DNA of 64,000 nt from contig NZ_FMAY01000002.1 of assembly GCF_900094925.1 (NCBI RefSeq), forward strand, positions 64,001-128,000. The letters are read 5' to 3'. The position numbers were made by a program, and so were the translations under genes. Every line of letters begins with the position of its first letter. The stretch's first letter is position 1. This document shows positions 46,638 through 56,784 of the stretch, piece after piece. Source of the stretch: Kosakonia oryzendophytica. Its GTDB lineage: Bacteria > Pseudomonadota > Gammaproteobacteria > Enterobacterales > Enterobacteriaceae. Below the pieces are notes generated by a model that was given only the letters and a program-made list of their open reading frames with translations, ran no database searches and had not been told where the DNA came from.

Positions 46638-47681
46638 ATGACCACGCGTAAACCCGATGAGGAAAACAGCGATGCGGCGTATCGTCGCGTCCGGCTGGAA
46701 GATATCGCCACGCGTTGTGGCACCTCGCTGAGCACTGTTTCCCGCGCGTTATCCGGGGAAAAGGGCGTGAGCCAGGCGCTCCGTACCCGCATTCAGGACG
46801 TGGCCCGTGCGATGCGTTACGCGCCGGCACAAGAGATGGGGGGCACGCGCATCGTCCTGGCGGTGTCACAGGTGGCGATGCTTGATTACAGTCGCTATCA
46901 GTTCAGTTGGTATGTTCTGCAAGGGTTAAAAGAGCGAGCGAAAGTGATCGGCGTGGAACTGACGACACACGCGCTGAGTGGGGAAGATGACGATGCGATG
47001 CAAGCGCTGCTAAACGAACCCGACATTGGCGGTGTGCTGGCGTTGACCGTCGATGATCCGGTTTTTCTCAATGCGATGGCTAACCTGAAAAAACCAGCGG
47101 TACTGGTCAATAGCGAAGATCCCCTGATGCGCCTGTCCAGCGTTTTGCCCTGTAACCGTTCGGCGACCCGCATGGCCTGCGACTACCTGATCGCCCGTGG
47201 TCACCGCCATATCCTGTTTCTGACGCATCCCGGGCGGCGCACTATTGAACAGCGAGAAGAGGGCTGGCGCGAAGCGATGCGCTGTGCGCAATTATCCTGC
47301 GAAAGTGTGGATATTTTGAGCGTCACTGACTGGTTGCCGGAACTCGCTGAACAGGCGGTGATGGCGTGGTTTGCTCAGCATTCACACCCGCATACCGCCA
47401 TCTTGTGCGCCAATGATTCGTTGGCGCTGGGGGCAATAGCGGGGCTGGACAAATTGGGTATTCGCGTGCCGGAGGATATCTCTGTGGTCGGAATGAACGA
47501 TCTGCCGCAAGCGGAATTTGCCTCACCGGCACTCACCACCGTGCACCTGCCAGTACAGGAAATGGGAACGCTGGCGCTTGAGCTGTTGCAGGACATGATT
47601 GCGGGAACCCTTGAGATCCCGCGCCGTATTGAGCTGGCTTGTTCAATGGTGGAGCGTCAGTCGGTTTCGGTCGCACCATAA
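46638..47681 (+). CDS. LacI-family regulator of the uronide cluster
   Basis: A 347-residue LacI-type regulator. The helix-turn-helix is VRLEDIATRCGTSLSTVSRALSG, after an unusual 17-residue acidic lead (MTTRKPDEENSDAAYRR). The effector domain includes GGVLALTVDDPVFL and AILCANDSLALGAIAGLDKLGI. ATG 46638 follows AAGGA; the frame upstream to 46575 is not convincing. It converges with the transporter of the neighbouring uronide operon and is the likely regulator of it. Confidence 0.9.
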   Translation: MTTRKPDEENSDAAYRRVRLEDIATRCGTSLSTVSRALSGEKGVSQALRTRIQDVARAMRYAPAQEMGGTRIVLAVSQVAMLDYSRYQFSWYVLQGLKERAKVIGVELTTHALSGEDDDAMQALLNEPDIGGVLALTVDDPVFLNAMANLKKPAVLVNSEDPLMRLSSVLPCNRSATRMACDYLIARGHRHILFLTHPGRRTIEQREEGWREAMRCAQLSCESVDILSVTDWLPELAEQAVMAWFAQHSHPHTAILCANDSLALGAIAGLDKLGIRVPEDISVVGMNDLPQAEFASPALTTVHLPVQEMGTLALELLQDMIAGTLEIPRRIELACSMVERQSVSVAP

Positions 47682-47685
47682 ATCA

Positions 47686-47707
47686 CCCGGCAGGCGTACC
47701 TGCCGGG
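47686..47707. terminator. Bidirectional hairpin between lacI-type gene and MFS gene
   Basis: A perfect 9-bp stem CCCGGCAGG/CCTGCCGGG with loop CGTA lies five bases after the regulator stop and seven before the stop of the convergent transporter gene. T-tracts are weak. Confidence 0.75.
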
Positions 47708-47714
47708 CGGTACA

Positions 47715-49061
47715 TCAGTCAAACTTCGCACGTTCCATTTTTGGTACTAACAACAAATACATCACACCCCATGCCACCAGGTAAGCGACCGAACTGATGG
47801 CGAACAGTGCCCAGTAGTTTCCGGATGCCTCAAGCACTGCGCCAATCACCGTAGAGAAGATAACGCTGCCGATCATGCCGAAGGTGCTACCAATGCCGAC
47901 CACGGAACCGACCGCCGCATTGGGGAACAAATCTGAAACAGAGGTCAGTATATTGGCCGACCAGCCCTGGTGTGCGGCGGCGGCTAATCCGACGATAGCG
48001 ACGGCTGCCCACAGGCTTTCAACCTGCGTTGCGGCAAAGATTGGGATCACCAGGCAGGCACAAATCAGCATGGTGGTTTTACGCGCTTTGGCGGCGCTGA
48101 AGCCGATACTCATCAGCTTACCGGGCAACCACCCGGCGCCGAGGCTACCGACAATGGCGAACAGATAGATAACAATCAGCGGCAGACCCAGACCTTCCAT
48201 TTGGATGCCGCGCGACTCGTTGAGCCATTTCGGCAGCCAGAACAGGAAAAACCACCAGATTGGGTCCGTCAGCATTTTGCCCAGCGCGAACGCCCAGAGC
48301 TGCCGGTATTTGAGTAAGTGCGTCCACTTAATGGCCGACACGTTCACAACTTCTTCTTTGTCCTGCCGGATCCAAGCCAACTCTTCGGCATCGGCTTTGT
48401 CGCTGGCTTTGCCAAAAGCAAGGAACCACGGGATCAACCAGAGAAACCCAACGCCGCCGAGGATAAGAAATGCGCCATGCCAGCCATAGTGCAGTGCAAT
48501 AAAAGGAATGAGCGCTGGCGAAATCACCACGCCGATATTCACCGCTACGCCAAGAATGCCGGTGGCGAGTGTGCGCTCCTTTTTCGGGTGCCAGTCAGAG
48601 ATGACTTTCATTGCCGCCGGAAAGTTAGCCGACTCCCCCAAACCGAGGATCACCCGCACCACCATAAATCCCACCACGGTACCCACCACAGCATGCAGCA
48701 TGGCCGCAGCGCTCCAGACCACCATCGCAATGGCATAGCTGATACGTGTGCCCAGCTTGTCGATAATACGCCCGCAAACCAGCGTACCGACGCCATAGGC
48801 AATGGTGAAGGCATTGACCAGCCAGCTGTATTCGATTTGCGTCCAGCCAATGTCTTTTTGCAGCATGGGGGCCAGCAAGCCCAAAATTTGCCGATCCATA
48901 TAGTTGACGGTGGTGGCAAACACCAGCATGGAACAAACCAGCCAGCGGTAATTGCGCTTTGGCTTCGCGACCGCGCGTGCCGGGTTATGGATAGCATTCG
49001 GGTTAACGTCTTGTTGCGGTTTGCCAGCTACGCTGGCCTGCTTATCAATCTGTGTTTCCAT
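47715..49061 (-). CDS. MFS transporter, hexuronate (ExuT)-like
   Basis: A 448-residue major facilitator protein with 12 helices, of the anion:cation symporter group that includes ExuT and GudP. The first helix reads YRWLVCSMLVFATTVNYMDRQ, followed by LGLLAPMLQKDIGWTQIEYSW, the usual start of this subfamily; WSAAAMLHAVVG lies in the first loop region. A hydrophilic 33-residue N-terminus precedes it. METQ start at 49061 has GGAGAG upstream. It is the last gene of the operon with the lyase-like protein and GH105, so it probably imports uronic acid oligomers or monomers. Confidence 0.88.
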   Translation of the reverse strand: METQIDKQASVAGKPQQDVNPNAIHNPARAVAKPKRNYRWLVCSMLVFATTVNYMDRQILGLLAPMLQKDIGWTQIEYSWLVNAFTIAYGVGTLVCGRIIDKLGTRISYAIAMVVWSAAAMLHAVVGTVVGFMVVRVILGLGESANFPAAMKVISDWHPKKERTLATGILGVAVNIGVVISPALIPFIALHYGWHGAFLILGGVGFLWLIPWFLAFGKASDKADAEELAWIRQDKEEVVNVSAIKWTHLLKYRQLWAFALGKMLTDPIWWFFLFWLPKWLNESRGIQMEGLGLPLIVIYLFAIVGSLGAGWLPGKLMSIGFSAAKARKTTMLICACLVIPIFAATQVESLWAAVAIVGLAAAAHQGWSANILTSVSDLFPNAAVGSVVGIGSTFGMIGSVIFSTVIGAVLEASGNYWALFAISSVAYLVAWGVMYLLLVPKMERAKFD

Positions 49062-49114
49062 AGGATCTCTCCAGACCCGGACAGCCTCTGGCCAGGTCAT
49101 TAAGCGACAGGGGA

Positions 49115-51613
49115 CTACAGAGGAAGTTCGCGGCTTTCGCCTGCAACGGTCCAGGTTTTGGGATCCAGCACCCGGCCTTGCGCCTGTACTCTGCCGTCGG
49201 CGTGGAAGAACACCTCTCCGTATTGCGGATCGCGCACCAGCAGCACGCCATCCGCCTGTTCTTCTACCGCCAGACCGGCAACGTCGCGCTCAAAGGCGTC
49301 CAGCGACGTGATGTGTGGGTCGTCATTCAGTCGAATTAACCAGCAGGTTTCGCGCCCTGTCAGGCGGACCTCGCAATGGCGCGTTGGCCCATGTGTGACG
49401 ATCCCGAACGGCACATTGCCGCTGAGTTGCACCATGCCTTCGCCACCGCGCAACAGAATGCGATCGCCAGCGATACGTACCTCGCTGAATGCGCTTTGCG
49501 CAAGCCAGGCATGCGTGAAGTCGGGTTGCCCCGGATGGGTGCGAAAGGAGACCACCGCCAGCCCGCGATACTGCTGTACGCGCGGCAGGGTACCGCAGCC
49601 TCCCCAGTAAGAGGGGCGGCCAAAGCCACCGTGTAGCGTTTCGCCAGGATGGTTAATCCACAACTGTGCTTCCGGAATATCACCAATGCGCATATGCACC
49701 GGCGTCTCCTGGTAACCCCACTCTCCCCAGCGATACCCGGCAATGGAGCCCATGGCGACGTGGCGGGTTTTGTAGTGATAGAGCCGGGCAATGCGGTTAG
49801 CACCCTGAGCAAAATGCCACTCCAGTGCGTTATCGCCTTGCCAGACCGCGACCTCGGCTAACGCGGCTGGTAAGGTAATTTTTTGCTGGCGCATCAGTAG
49901 CGCGAGCTGGGGTAACGCATGGAAACGGCAGCCGTAGTTCCCTTTTCCCCACAGCAAACGGGCGATGGCGGAAAGCTCCAGCGAGCGTCCGGCGCGTAAA
50001 GTGTATTCGTATGAACGCCCCTGAGAGGCGGTAAGGATTCCCTGGTGGGCAGAACGGGCTATTTGTTCCAGCAGACGGGCAATAGCCCGCTGGCTACGCG
50101 TAGCAATCTCTGGGTCTTCGGCCAGCGCCGCCAGTGCGCTCAGACCTTTTAAATCAATGGGGAAGTAGGGCGCGGAGTTCCATTCCGCCATTTCGCACTG
50201 CTCAAAATGATCGAGCCATGCCAGCACGCGCGTGCGCCCGACATCGGCCTGATCGCGACCGGTACGTCCGGAGCGGACAAAGGTCGCTTGCGGGAAGTAA
50301 CTGCCCGCGAGGTAAGCGGCGGTATGGAACAGCAGCGCATGGTTTTCCGAGAAGTACCACTGCACATCATTACCGGGTTCATCCATCCAGTAGCGAAAGT
50401 TGAGGATGGCATGATCGATTTTAGTACGCGTCGCTTCGGCAATCTGCTCACCCCAGACAATGCGGCACCATAGCAGCGGCACTAGCGTGAAGTCGGCGCA
50501 ATCGTGGCATGCTTCCACCGAGGGCAGTACCCCTTCCAGCATGGCGTGTGTTTGTGTGTCGTTCAGGTTACAGGCCAGCCGTGCCAGGGCTTTTACACTG
50601 CTGTATTCCCCCTGTGTCGCGACATAGTGCAGCGCTTCATCAATACGCGCATCGAGTGTTGCCGGAACCTGGCGCTGTTGCTGCGCGTGGCAAATCTCGA
50701 CACCCAGTGTGCGGGTAATGCGAAAGTCATCCTTTTCTAAGGTAATGATAAAATTACGGAAATCCGCCGGGAGGGACTCGCTCGGGGCAATGTCGACTAC
50801 CTTCTCACCTTTTTCCAGCGTTAGCGCAATGTCGACAGGTTGATCAAGGGAGATAAAATCGCCGACGATGCGCACATGGAGCTGCAATGTTTCCGGCGCG
50901 ACGGTGGGGAAGCATAAGCGAATGATGCCAGCCGTATAGGTGGAGTGCTCGAACGACATACCCTCCAGCAAGTGTTCCATTTGCAGGGCAAGGGTGTCGA
51001 CAACCGGCGTGGCCAGCGCCACGTGTAATGGCGCGCCGTGCAGGAAATCTAACTGAAAGAAGAAGCGGATATCGCGCTCCGCCAGGTCATCAAACCAGAC
51101 GGCAATGTCGTTGAGCCCGGCCTGTAACGGCACAGTAAATTCAAACTGACTTTCCAGGTTGCGTTGATAGTCGGCTTTCCATGCGACCTCTTCACCGTTA
51201 ACCGTGACAATGGCCGCACCACAGGTAGTCAGACGAAAGGTATAGTCGCCGTCCTGTTCGGCAACCAGGTGGGTTGCTGCCTGCGCACCGACACGGGTTG
51301 GACGAAACCAGAAACCGGAGAGATCGACGCGATCTGAACCGAAGGGAAACCACCATTTCGTCATCCGTACATCGCCAAAGGGTACGGGCTTTATCCCGGC
51401 AAACTGTTGACGGAATTCCGTACGACATGGATATGTATGAGGAATGAAATTTTTATGCTTGCTTAAAAAGAAGAACGGGTCCATTTCTCCCTGCATTGGC
51501 GCGTCAGCGACGTCGTAACACTGCGAAGAAATTGCTGATAATTGCCAGTAGCGAATAGCATTATTATTCGGTAAAGGGAAATAACAATAATGTCTGTGTT
51601 GAAGCATGGTCAT
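49115..51613 (-). CDS. Large heparinase II/III-like (polysaccharide lyase-type) protein
   Basis: An 832-residue protein without a signal peptide. An N-terminal beta-rich part (about 60-310, including a jelly-roll-like segment EQDGDYTFRLTTCGAAIVTVNG) is followed by a helical toroid (about 320-620, with WYFSENHALLFHTAAYLAGS) and a C-terminal beta-sandwich (about 620-832, GYRWGEWGYQETPVHMRIGD). This layout resembles heparinase/alginate-lyase-type enzymes, but I cannot confirm catalytic residues, and lack of export is unusual for a polymer lyase. It lies between GH105 and MFS genes, so cytoplasmic cleavage of imported uronide oligomers is plausible. GGAG lies before ATG 51613. Confidence 0.65.
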   Translation of the reverse strand: MTMLQHRHYCYFPLPNNNAIRYWQLSAISSQCYDVADAPMQGEMDPFFFLSKHKNFIPHTYPCRTEFRQQFAGIKPVPFGDVRMTKWWFPFGSDRVDLSGFWFRPTRVGAQAATHLVAEQDGDYTFRLTTCGAAIVTVNGEEVAWKADYQRNLESQFEFTVPLQAGLNDIAVWFDDLAERDIRFFFQLDFLHGAPLHVALATPVVDTLALQMEHLLEGMSFEHSTYTAGIIRLCFPTVAPETLQLHVRIVGDFISLDQPVDIALTLEKGEKVVDIAPSESLPADFRNFIITLEKDDFRITRTLGVEICHAQQQRQVPATLDARIDEALHYVATQGEYSSVKALARLACNLNDTQTHAMLEGVLPSVEACHDCADFTLVPLLWCRIVWGEQIAEATRTKIDHAILNFRYWMDEPGNDVQWYFSENHALLFHTAAYLAGSYFPQATFVRSGRTGRDQADVGRTRVLAWLDHFEQCEMAEWNSAPYFPIDLKGLSALAALAEDPEIATRSQRAIARLLEQIARSAHQGILTASQGRSYEYTLRAGRSLELSAIARLLWGKGNYGCRFHALPQLALLMRQQKITLPAALAEVAVWQGDNALEWHFAQGANRIARLYHYKTRHVAMGSIAGYRWGEWGYQETPVHMRIGDIPEAQLWINHPGETLHGGFGRPSYWGGCGTLPRVQQYRGLAVVSFRTHPGQPDFTHAWLAQSAFSEVRIAGDRILLRGGEGMVQLSGNVPFGIVTHGPTRHCEVRLTGRETCWLIRLNDDPHITSLDAFERDVAGLAVEEQADGVLLVRDPQYGEVFFHADGRVQAQGRVLDPKTWTVAGESRELPL

Positions 51614-51642
51614 TATTTACTCCAGATAGCAGAGGTGTTTTT

Positions 51643-52725
51643 TTATTTATTTTCTGACAGGCGGATGCCTTCGCTTAAACATAAAATAGCCAGCGCCTGA
51701 CCATAACCTGTCGGTTGTAGCGGTATATCTTTATAAAATTGCAAAGTGCGGCCCATACGTGTGCCGTAGGACACATTGTTTACCGTGCCGTGGCTATCGA
51801 TATTCTGTTGTACGGATGCCAGCGCCTTTAATCCGGCGTCTTTCCAGCGTGCATCGCCAATGCCCAGCCGGGCACCTTTTAAGAGGCCATAACCGAATCC
51901 GGCGGTGGCCGAAATTTCTTCATAGCTGTCCGGATGATCCAGCAGGGTATGCCACGCACCGCTCTCTGCTTGCAGCGCAAGCAGCGCATTGACCTGCGCT
52001 TTCAGACACTCCAACAAGTAGTCGCGCACGCCACCGCTGATGTCAGTCAGTTCGATAAACTCCAGGATGCCAACGGTGATCCACGCATTGCCTCGGGCCC
52101 AGCGGGCACGGGCAAAATTGCTTTTTTCGGCGAAACTCCAGCCGTGGAACCATAATCCTGTTTGCGGATCGTTAAGGTAGCGGGCGTGCAGCAGGAACTG
52201 GCGAACGGCTTCATCAACCAGGTCCTGACGTCCAGAAACGGTGCCGTAATGACCCAGAAACAACACCACCATAAACAGGGTATCGTCCCAGATTTCCTTC
52301 TCGTTGATACCGTCTGACACCACGTGCTGGAAACCCTGTTCCGGTGTACGCGGCAGTTCGTTCATCACACGGTCGGCCCAGGCATCCAACACGCGTTGGT
52401 ATTCCGGGTTTTGATTGTGCGACCAGAATAACGACAGCGGCAACATGGGGGCAGTGGTATTAATATTTAATGAAGGGAGCCCTTTTTCAATATTTTCCTG
52501 AAACCAGCGATCAATGATATTATAGATGTCGTCCTGTCGGGTAAATTCCCACAGTCTTACCAGACCAAATAAGCCGACCCCCTGAGGCCACTCCCAACTG
52601 GAAAAGGAAATATAGTCGCCGCGTGTTCCATCAAGATTTGGTTCATTGAATTTACCTTCATCTTTCAGGGTGGTAAATCCTCGTAGTAATAACGCTAACT
52701 GATTCTCAAGAGAAGCTGATTTCAT
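51643..52725 (-). CDS. GH105-type unsaturated uronyl hydrolase (YteR/YesR-like)
   Basis: A 360-residue glycoside hydrolase of the 88/105 clan with an (alpha/alpha)6 barrel. The hallmark IWDDTLFMVVLFLGHYG contains the catalytic aspartate, and GLWFHGWSFAEKSNFARARWARGNAW and SATAGFGYGLLKGARLG follow, as in YteR. These enzymes remove the unsaturated uronic acid made by pectin or rhamnogalacturonan lyases. It is first in the operon and probably releases unsaturated uronate inside the cell. ATG 52725 follows AGGAA; an upstream frame to 52755 is less likely. Confidence 0.88.
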   Translation of the reverse strand: MKSASLENQLALLLRGFTTLKDEGKFNEPNLDGTRGDYISFSSWEWPQGVGLFGLVRLWEFTRQDDIYNIIDRWFQENIEKGLPSLNINTTAPMLPLSLFWSHNQNPEYQRVLDAWADRVMNELPRTPEQGFQHVVSDGINEKEIWDDTLFMVVLFLGHYGTVSGRQDLVDEAVRQFLLHARYLNDPQTGLWFHGWSFAEKSNFARARWARGNAWITVGILEFIELTDISGGVRDYLLECLKAQVNALLALQAESGAWHTLLDHPDSYEEISATAGFGYGLLKGARLGIGDARWKDAGLKALASVQQNIDSHGTVNNVSYGTRMGRTLQFYKDIPLQPTGYGQALAILCLSEGIRLSENK

Positions 52726-52957
52726 TTTATTTCCTGTCATTAAAAAACACGTCATGACCTGATTAAATCACTTTGATTTTTTAATGCGCAATACGAAAAT
52801 TTTTTGCGTTTTTATTCTGTGAGCTAATCGATCCTTGTTTTTTATGCGGCCAGACAGGAAAGTATGTGAAAACAATGTGTTATTGAAATAATGTTTCAAT
52901 TTTCAAGTGAGGACGCAAAAAGTTTGCGTTGCAGGTGGTAAGGACATGAGCGTGCAT

Positions 52958-52989
52958 AAAAAAAGCGCAGTGGGTTTTACCCTCTGCGC
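52958..52989 (-). terminator. Terminator of the MFS gene
   Basis: Read on the minus strand, GCGCAG pairs with CTGCGC and an inner GGGT with ACCC, followed by seven T. It ends the transporter gene at 53006. Confidence 0.9.
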
Positions 52990-53005
52990 GGCCAGGTGAC
53001 CCTTT

Positions 53006-54199
53006 TTAACGTACTCCTCTCACCCCTTTGTGAATAATCGCCAGAAATGCCACACCCACGGGCACCAGCGAGCCCCAGAGTACAGCGTTCCAGCCAAACG
53101 CATTCAGCAGTGCGCCGGAGGAAAAGGAGCCGACGATCATCACGCCGAAAACAATAAAATCATTCAGCGATTGCACCCGGTTTTTCTCTTCGGGGCGGTG
53201 GAAGTCGATGATTTTTGCCGATGCGCCGGTGAAGCCGAAGTTCCAGCCCAACCCCAGCAGAATAAGCGAAACCCAGTAGTGCACCACCCCGGTTCCCGAC
53301 AGGCCCGCCGCCACCGACAGGGCGGTGATCAGCAACCCCGCAGCGCCAACCTGATTCGCGCCGAAGCGGTTAATCAGCTTACCGGTAAAGAACCCCGGGC
53401 CGTACATGGCGATCACATGCCACTGCAAACCGAGATTGGAGGCCTGTAGCGAAATGCCGTGCATATGCATCGACAGAGGGGCGGCGGTCATGAGGAAATT
53501 CATCACCATATATGAAATCGCGCCGCCGAAGACAGTGCGCGCAAAACCCGGCTGGCGGACAATGTCAGACAGTGGCCGCCCACCGCTGGTGGCTTCCGGC
53601 GAGGGGGGCGGTGATGTGACGCCCATCAGCACCAGGGCGGAGAGGGCTGCCACTGCCGCCTGGGCGAGAAAGGTGACGGCAAAGGTATGAGCAGGCCAAA
53701 GATCCAGCGTGGCGGTGACCAGCATTGGCCCGAGCACGCCTGCCGCTACGCCACCTCCCATCACCAGTGACAACGCTCTGGCGCGTCGCTCTTTCCCCAC
53801 GCCATCTGTGGCCGCGAAACGGAACGACAAGGCCACGGCGGCGTAAGCACCCCCCATAAACGCCGCCAGACAAAAGAGCGTAAATGTGCCCAGCACGACC
53901 GCCAGCGCAGCTGTCAACCCGGTCAGCACTCCCAGCGCCGTACCTGTCATAAATGCAGCCCGCCTGCCGTGGCGGCGGGCAAGTGCGCCAAACGGCAGAA
54001 TGCACGCCGCCATACCCAGCACAAAGACCGTAACCGGCAGTGTGGCCAGTGTGCTGCTCGGGGCAATGGTGTTGCCGACAATTGCCCCGGTGGCGTAAAA
54101 GACCACTGAATTCGCCCCGGCCAGCGCCTGCGCCGTTGCCAGACGTATGATGTTCTTATTCTGCTGACTTACCGGCAGCTCTGTTTCTGCTAATTTCAA
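53006..54199 (-). CDS. MFS transporter (YttB-like)
   Basis: A 397-residue major facilitator with 12 predicted helices. It begins LKLAETELPVSQQNKNIIRLA before the first helix; typical features are LARRHGRRAAFMTG between helices 2 and 3 and INRFGANQVGAAGLLI in the second half. I chose TTG 54199 because GGAG lies eight bases upstream and there is no ATG at a better place; the frame continues to an ATG at 54256. The substrate is unknown; related proteins are drug-efflux-like. Single gene with its own terminator. Confidence 0.85.
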   Translation of the reverse strand: MKLAETELPVSQQNKNIIRLATAQALAGANSVVFYATGAIVGNTIAPSSTLATLPVTVFVLGMAACILPFGALARRHGRRAAFMTGTALGVLTGLTAALAVVLGTFTLFCLAAFMGGAYAAVALSFRFAATDGVGKERRARALSLVMGGGVAAGVLGPMLVTATLDLWPAHTFAVTFLAQAAVAALSALVLMGVTSPPPSPEATSGGRPLSDIVRQPGFARTVFGGAISYMVMNFLMTAAPLSMHMHGISLQASNLGLQWHVIAMYGPGFFTGKLINRFGANQVGAAGLLITALSVAAGLSGTGVVHYWVSLILLGLGWNFGFTGASAKIIDFHRPEEKNRVQSLNDFIVFGVMIVGSFSSGALLNAFGWNAVLWGSLVPVGVAFLAIIHKGVRGVR

Positions 54200-54442
54200 G
54201 GCGATACTCCGGAGGATCCTGTCCACGACATTACACGAGCGAAGGCGTCGCTGCACTCACATCCCGGATGACACTGTTGCTCGCGGCGACAATCATTGAA
54301 GAGGGAAGTATCAACCCATCTGGCGTGCCCGTTCCCCTGCCTGGCATCATAATTTCACACGTCGAAAAAGAAAGGCGTCATTCCTCTTTATATGTCATCG
54401 CGATCCAGAATAATTAATTCGCTTCGTATCTGTACTGAAATA

Positions 54443-54476
54443 AATAAAAAGCGGAGTGAATTAATCACTCCGCTTT
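54443..54476 (-). terminator. Terminator of fdhF
   Basis: A 12-bp stem (54448-54459 with 54465-54476, AAAGCGGAGTGA type) with a five-base loop. On the minus strand it is followed by TTTTTATTTA, so it ends fdhF. Confidence 0.9.
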
Positions 54477-54499
54477 AATTAGATGATTACGTTCGGTTA

Positions 54500-56647
54500 T
54501 TAACCCAGAGCGCTTTCACGCAGGCGGGTTTTTAACTTATTGTATTCATCAATCACATACTGCTCAGCGGCGCGCTGATCGGCGATCGGCTCCACACGCA
54601 CGGCGCAGTATTTGTACTCAGGCGTTTTGGTAATCGGGCTGAGGTTTTCCGTCACCAGCTCGTTACAGGCCCCAATCCACCACTGATAGGTCATGTACAC
54701 AGCACCCTTGTTCGGACGCTCACTGACCTGCGCACGGGTGATGATCCGCCCTTTGCGCGAGTTCACCCACACCAGCGCTTCATCTTCAATGCCTAACCTT
54801 GCGGCATCGGCAGTGTTGATTTGCGCATAGCCCGGTTCATCCGCCAGCGCGGCCAGCGCGGCACAGTTACCGGTCATGGAGCGGCAGGAGTAGTGGCCTA
54901 CTTCACGTACGGTAGACAGCACCATCGGATACTCTTCCGTCAGTTTATCCTTCGGCGCAACCCAGTCGCAGGTGAAGAACTTCGCCAGCCCGTTCGGGGT
55001 ATCGAACTTCTCTTTAAACAGATAAGACGTACCCTGATCGGCATCCGATGTATCGCGACACGGCCACTGAATGTAGCCCAGCTCACCCATTTTTTCGTAG
55101 GTAGCGCCGTAGAAGTCCGGGCACAGATGACGCAATTCGTCCCAGATTTCCTGCGTGTTGTTGTAATGCATCGGGTAACCCATACGGGTAGCGATCTCAC
55201 TGATGATTTGCCAGTCCGTTTTCAGATCCCACTTCGGTTCGACCGCTTTAAAGAAGCGCTGGAAGCCGCGATCCGCTGCGGTGTAGACACCTTCATGCTC
55301 GCCCCACGACGTGGACGGCAGAATGACGTCCGCCGCTGAGGCGGTTTTGGTCATGAAAATGTCCTGCACAATCACCAGTTCGAGCCCTTCAAACGCCTTG
55401 CGCACGGCTGACAGTTCGGCATCCGTTTGCAGAGGATCTTCGCCCATAATGTAAGCAGCGCGGACTTCGCCATGTTCCACGCGATGCGGCAACTCGCTGA
55501 TGCGATAACCGGTATGCGCAGGCAGACTCTCCACACCCCAGGCTTTAGCGAATTTCTCGCGGTGCGCATCCTCTTTCACATACTGATAGCCAGGGAACGT
55601 ATCCGGCAGCGCACCCATGTCACAGGCACCCTGAACGTTATTCTGACCACGCACCGGGTTAACCCCAACGTGGGCTTTCCCCAGATTCCCCGTCAACATG
55701 GCGAGGCTGGTCAGTGAACGCACGGTTTCAACGCCCTGATAGAACTGAGTGACGCCCATCCCCCACAGAATCGCCGCCGTTTTCGCGCCAGCGTACATGC
55801 GGGCGGCCTGGCGGATCTCCTGCGCGCTCACACCGGTAATATCCTCAACGGATTCCGGGGTGTAGCCTTCGACAATCTTCCGGTACTCTTCAAACCCCTC
55901 TGTACGGTTGGCGACGAACGCCTGGTCGTACAGGTTTTCTTCGATAATCACATGCCCCATTGCGTTAAGCAGGGCGATATTCGACCCGTTTTTCAATGCG
56001 ACGTGCATATCGGCAATGCGCGCGGTTTCAATTTTACGCGGATCGCAGACGATGATTTTCGCCCCATTCTGTTTCGCCCGAATAATATGATTGGCGACGA
56101 TGGGGTGAGAATCCGCCGGGTTGTAACCAAAGATAAACACTAAGTCCGTGTTATCTATTTCATTAATGGCATTACTCATCGCGCCATTACCGACCGATTG
56201 GTGCAGACCTGCAACCGAGGGGCCGTGTCAGACACGAGCGCAGCAGTCGACGTTATTGGTTCCAATAACGGCGCGCGCGAATTTTTGCATTATGTAGTTG
56301 GTTTCATTACCCGTACCGCGGGAAGAGCCGGTAGTCTGGATGGCATCCGGACCGTACTTCTCTTTGATCGCTTTTAAGCGCCCGGCGACATAATCGAGGG
56401 CCTCATCCCAGGATACAGACTCCAGTTTGCCGCCACGCTGGCGGCGGATCATCGGGGTTTTCAGACGAGGCGTCAGGATTTGGGTATCGTTAATGAAATC
56501 CCAACCGTAATAGCCCTTCAGACAGAGGGCGCCCTGATTGGTCTTCCCCTGTGCTGCCTCCGCCCGAACGATTTTGCCGTTATCGACCACCAGATGGATT
56601 TTGCATCCCGAGGCGCAATACGGGCAAACCGTGACGACTTTTTTCAT
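54500..56647 (-). CDS. fdhF: Formate dehydrogenase H, selenocysteine-containing
   Basis: A 715-residue molybdopterin selenoenzyme that oxidises formate as part of formate hydrogenlyase. An in-frame TGA at 56228-56230 encodes selenocysteine at residue 140, within NNVDCCARV-Sec-HGPSVAGLH, so automated calling would split it into two genes ending at 56228. The [4Fe-4S] ligands are Cys8, Cys11, Cys15 and Cys42. Total length and sequence match E. coli FdhF. ATG 56647 has GGAG eight bases upstream. No other hyc genes lie in the window, as in E. coli. Confidence 0.97.
56190..56230 (-). promoter_or_regulatory. SECIS element of fdhF
   Basis: The sequence after the UGA (CACGGCCCCTCGGTTGCAGG, then TCTGCACC) can form the stem-loop with a GGUUGCAGGUCUGCACC apical part that SelB recognises. 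It is almost the same as I recall for E. coli fdhF, differing in one base. Confidence 0.93.
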
Positions 56648-56682
56648 CACTTTCGCTCCAGTTAACATTGTCGCCCCCCACT

Positions 56683-56700
56683 ATGCATCTTCTATGCCAT
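56683..56700 (-). promoter_or_regulatory. Sigma-54 promoter of fdhF
   Basis: On the minus strand TGGCATAGAAGATGCA has the GG (-24) and GC (-12) dinucleotides separated by exactly ten bases, the sigma-54 signature. It lies about 36 bases before the start codon, as expected for fdhF, which is activated by FhlA with formate. Confidence 0.9.
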
Positions 56701-56770
56701 AGCGTTATTGGGGGTATTGCCTGATATTACGGTGGATTTTTGGTCAAAATACTGACGAAACGCAGCTCAT

Positions 56771-56784
56771 CGTCAAAAGTGACG
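56771..56784 (-). promoter_or_regulatory. Candidate FhlA activator site
   Basis: The perfect inverted repeat CGTCA-AAAG-TGACG is centred about 105 bases upstream of the predicted fdhF transcript start, the usual distance for the FhlA activating sequence. It is a judgement by eye. Confidence 0.6.

Noticed and set aside
48318-49103. 261-codon plus-strand frame opposite the hexuronate-type transporter
   Set aside because: Shadow frame of the MFS gene; composition and lack of start signal argue against coding.
56228-56230. Nonsense mutation splitting fdhF
   Set aside because: The TGA is at the selenocysteine position, is followed by the SECIS stem-loop, and the frame continues with full similarity to FdhF.
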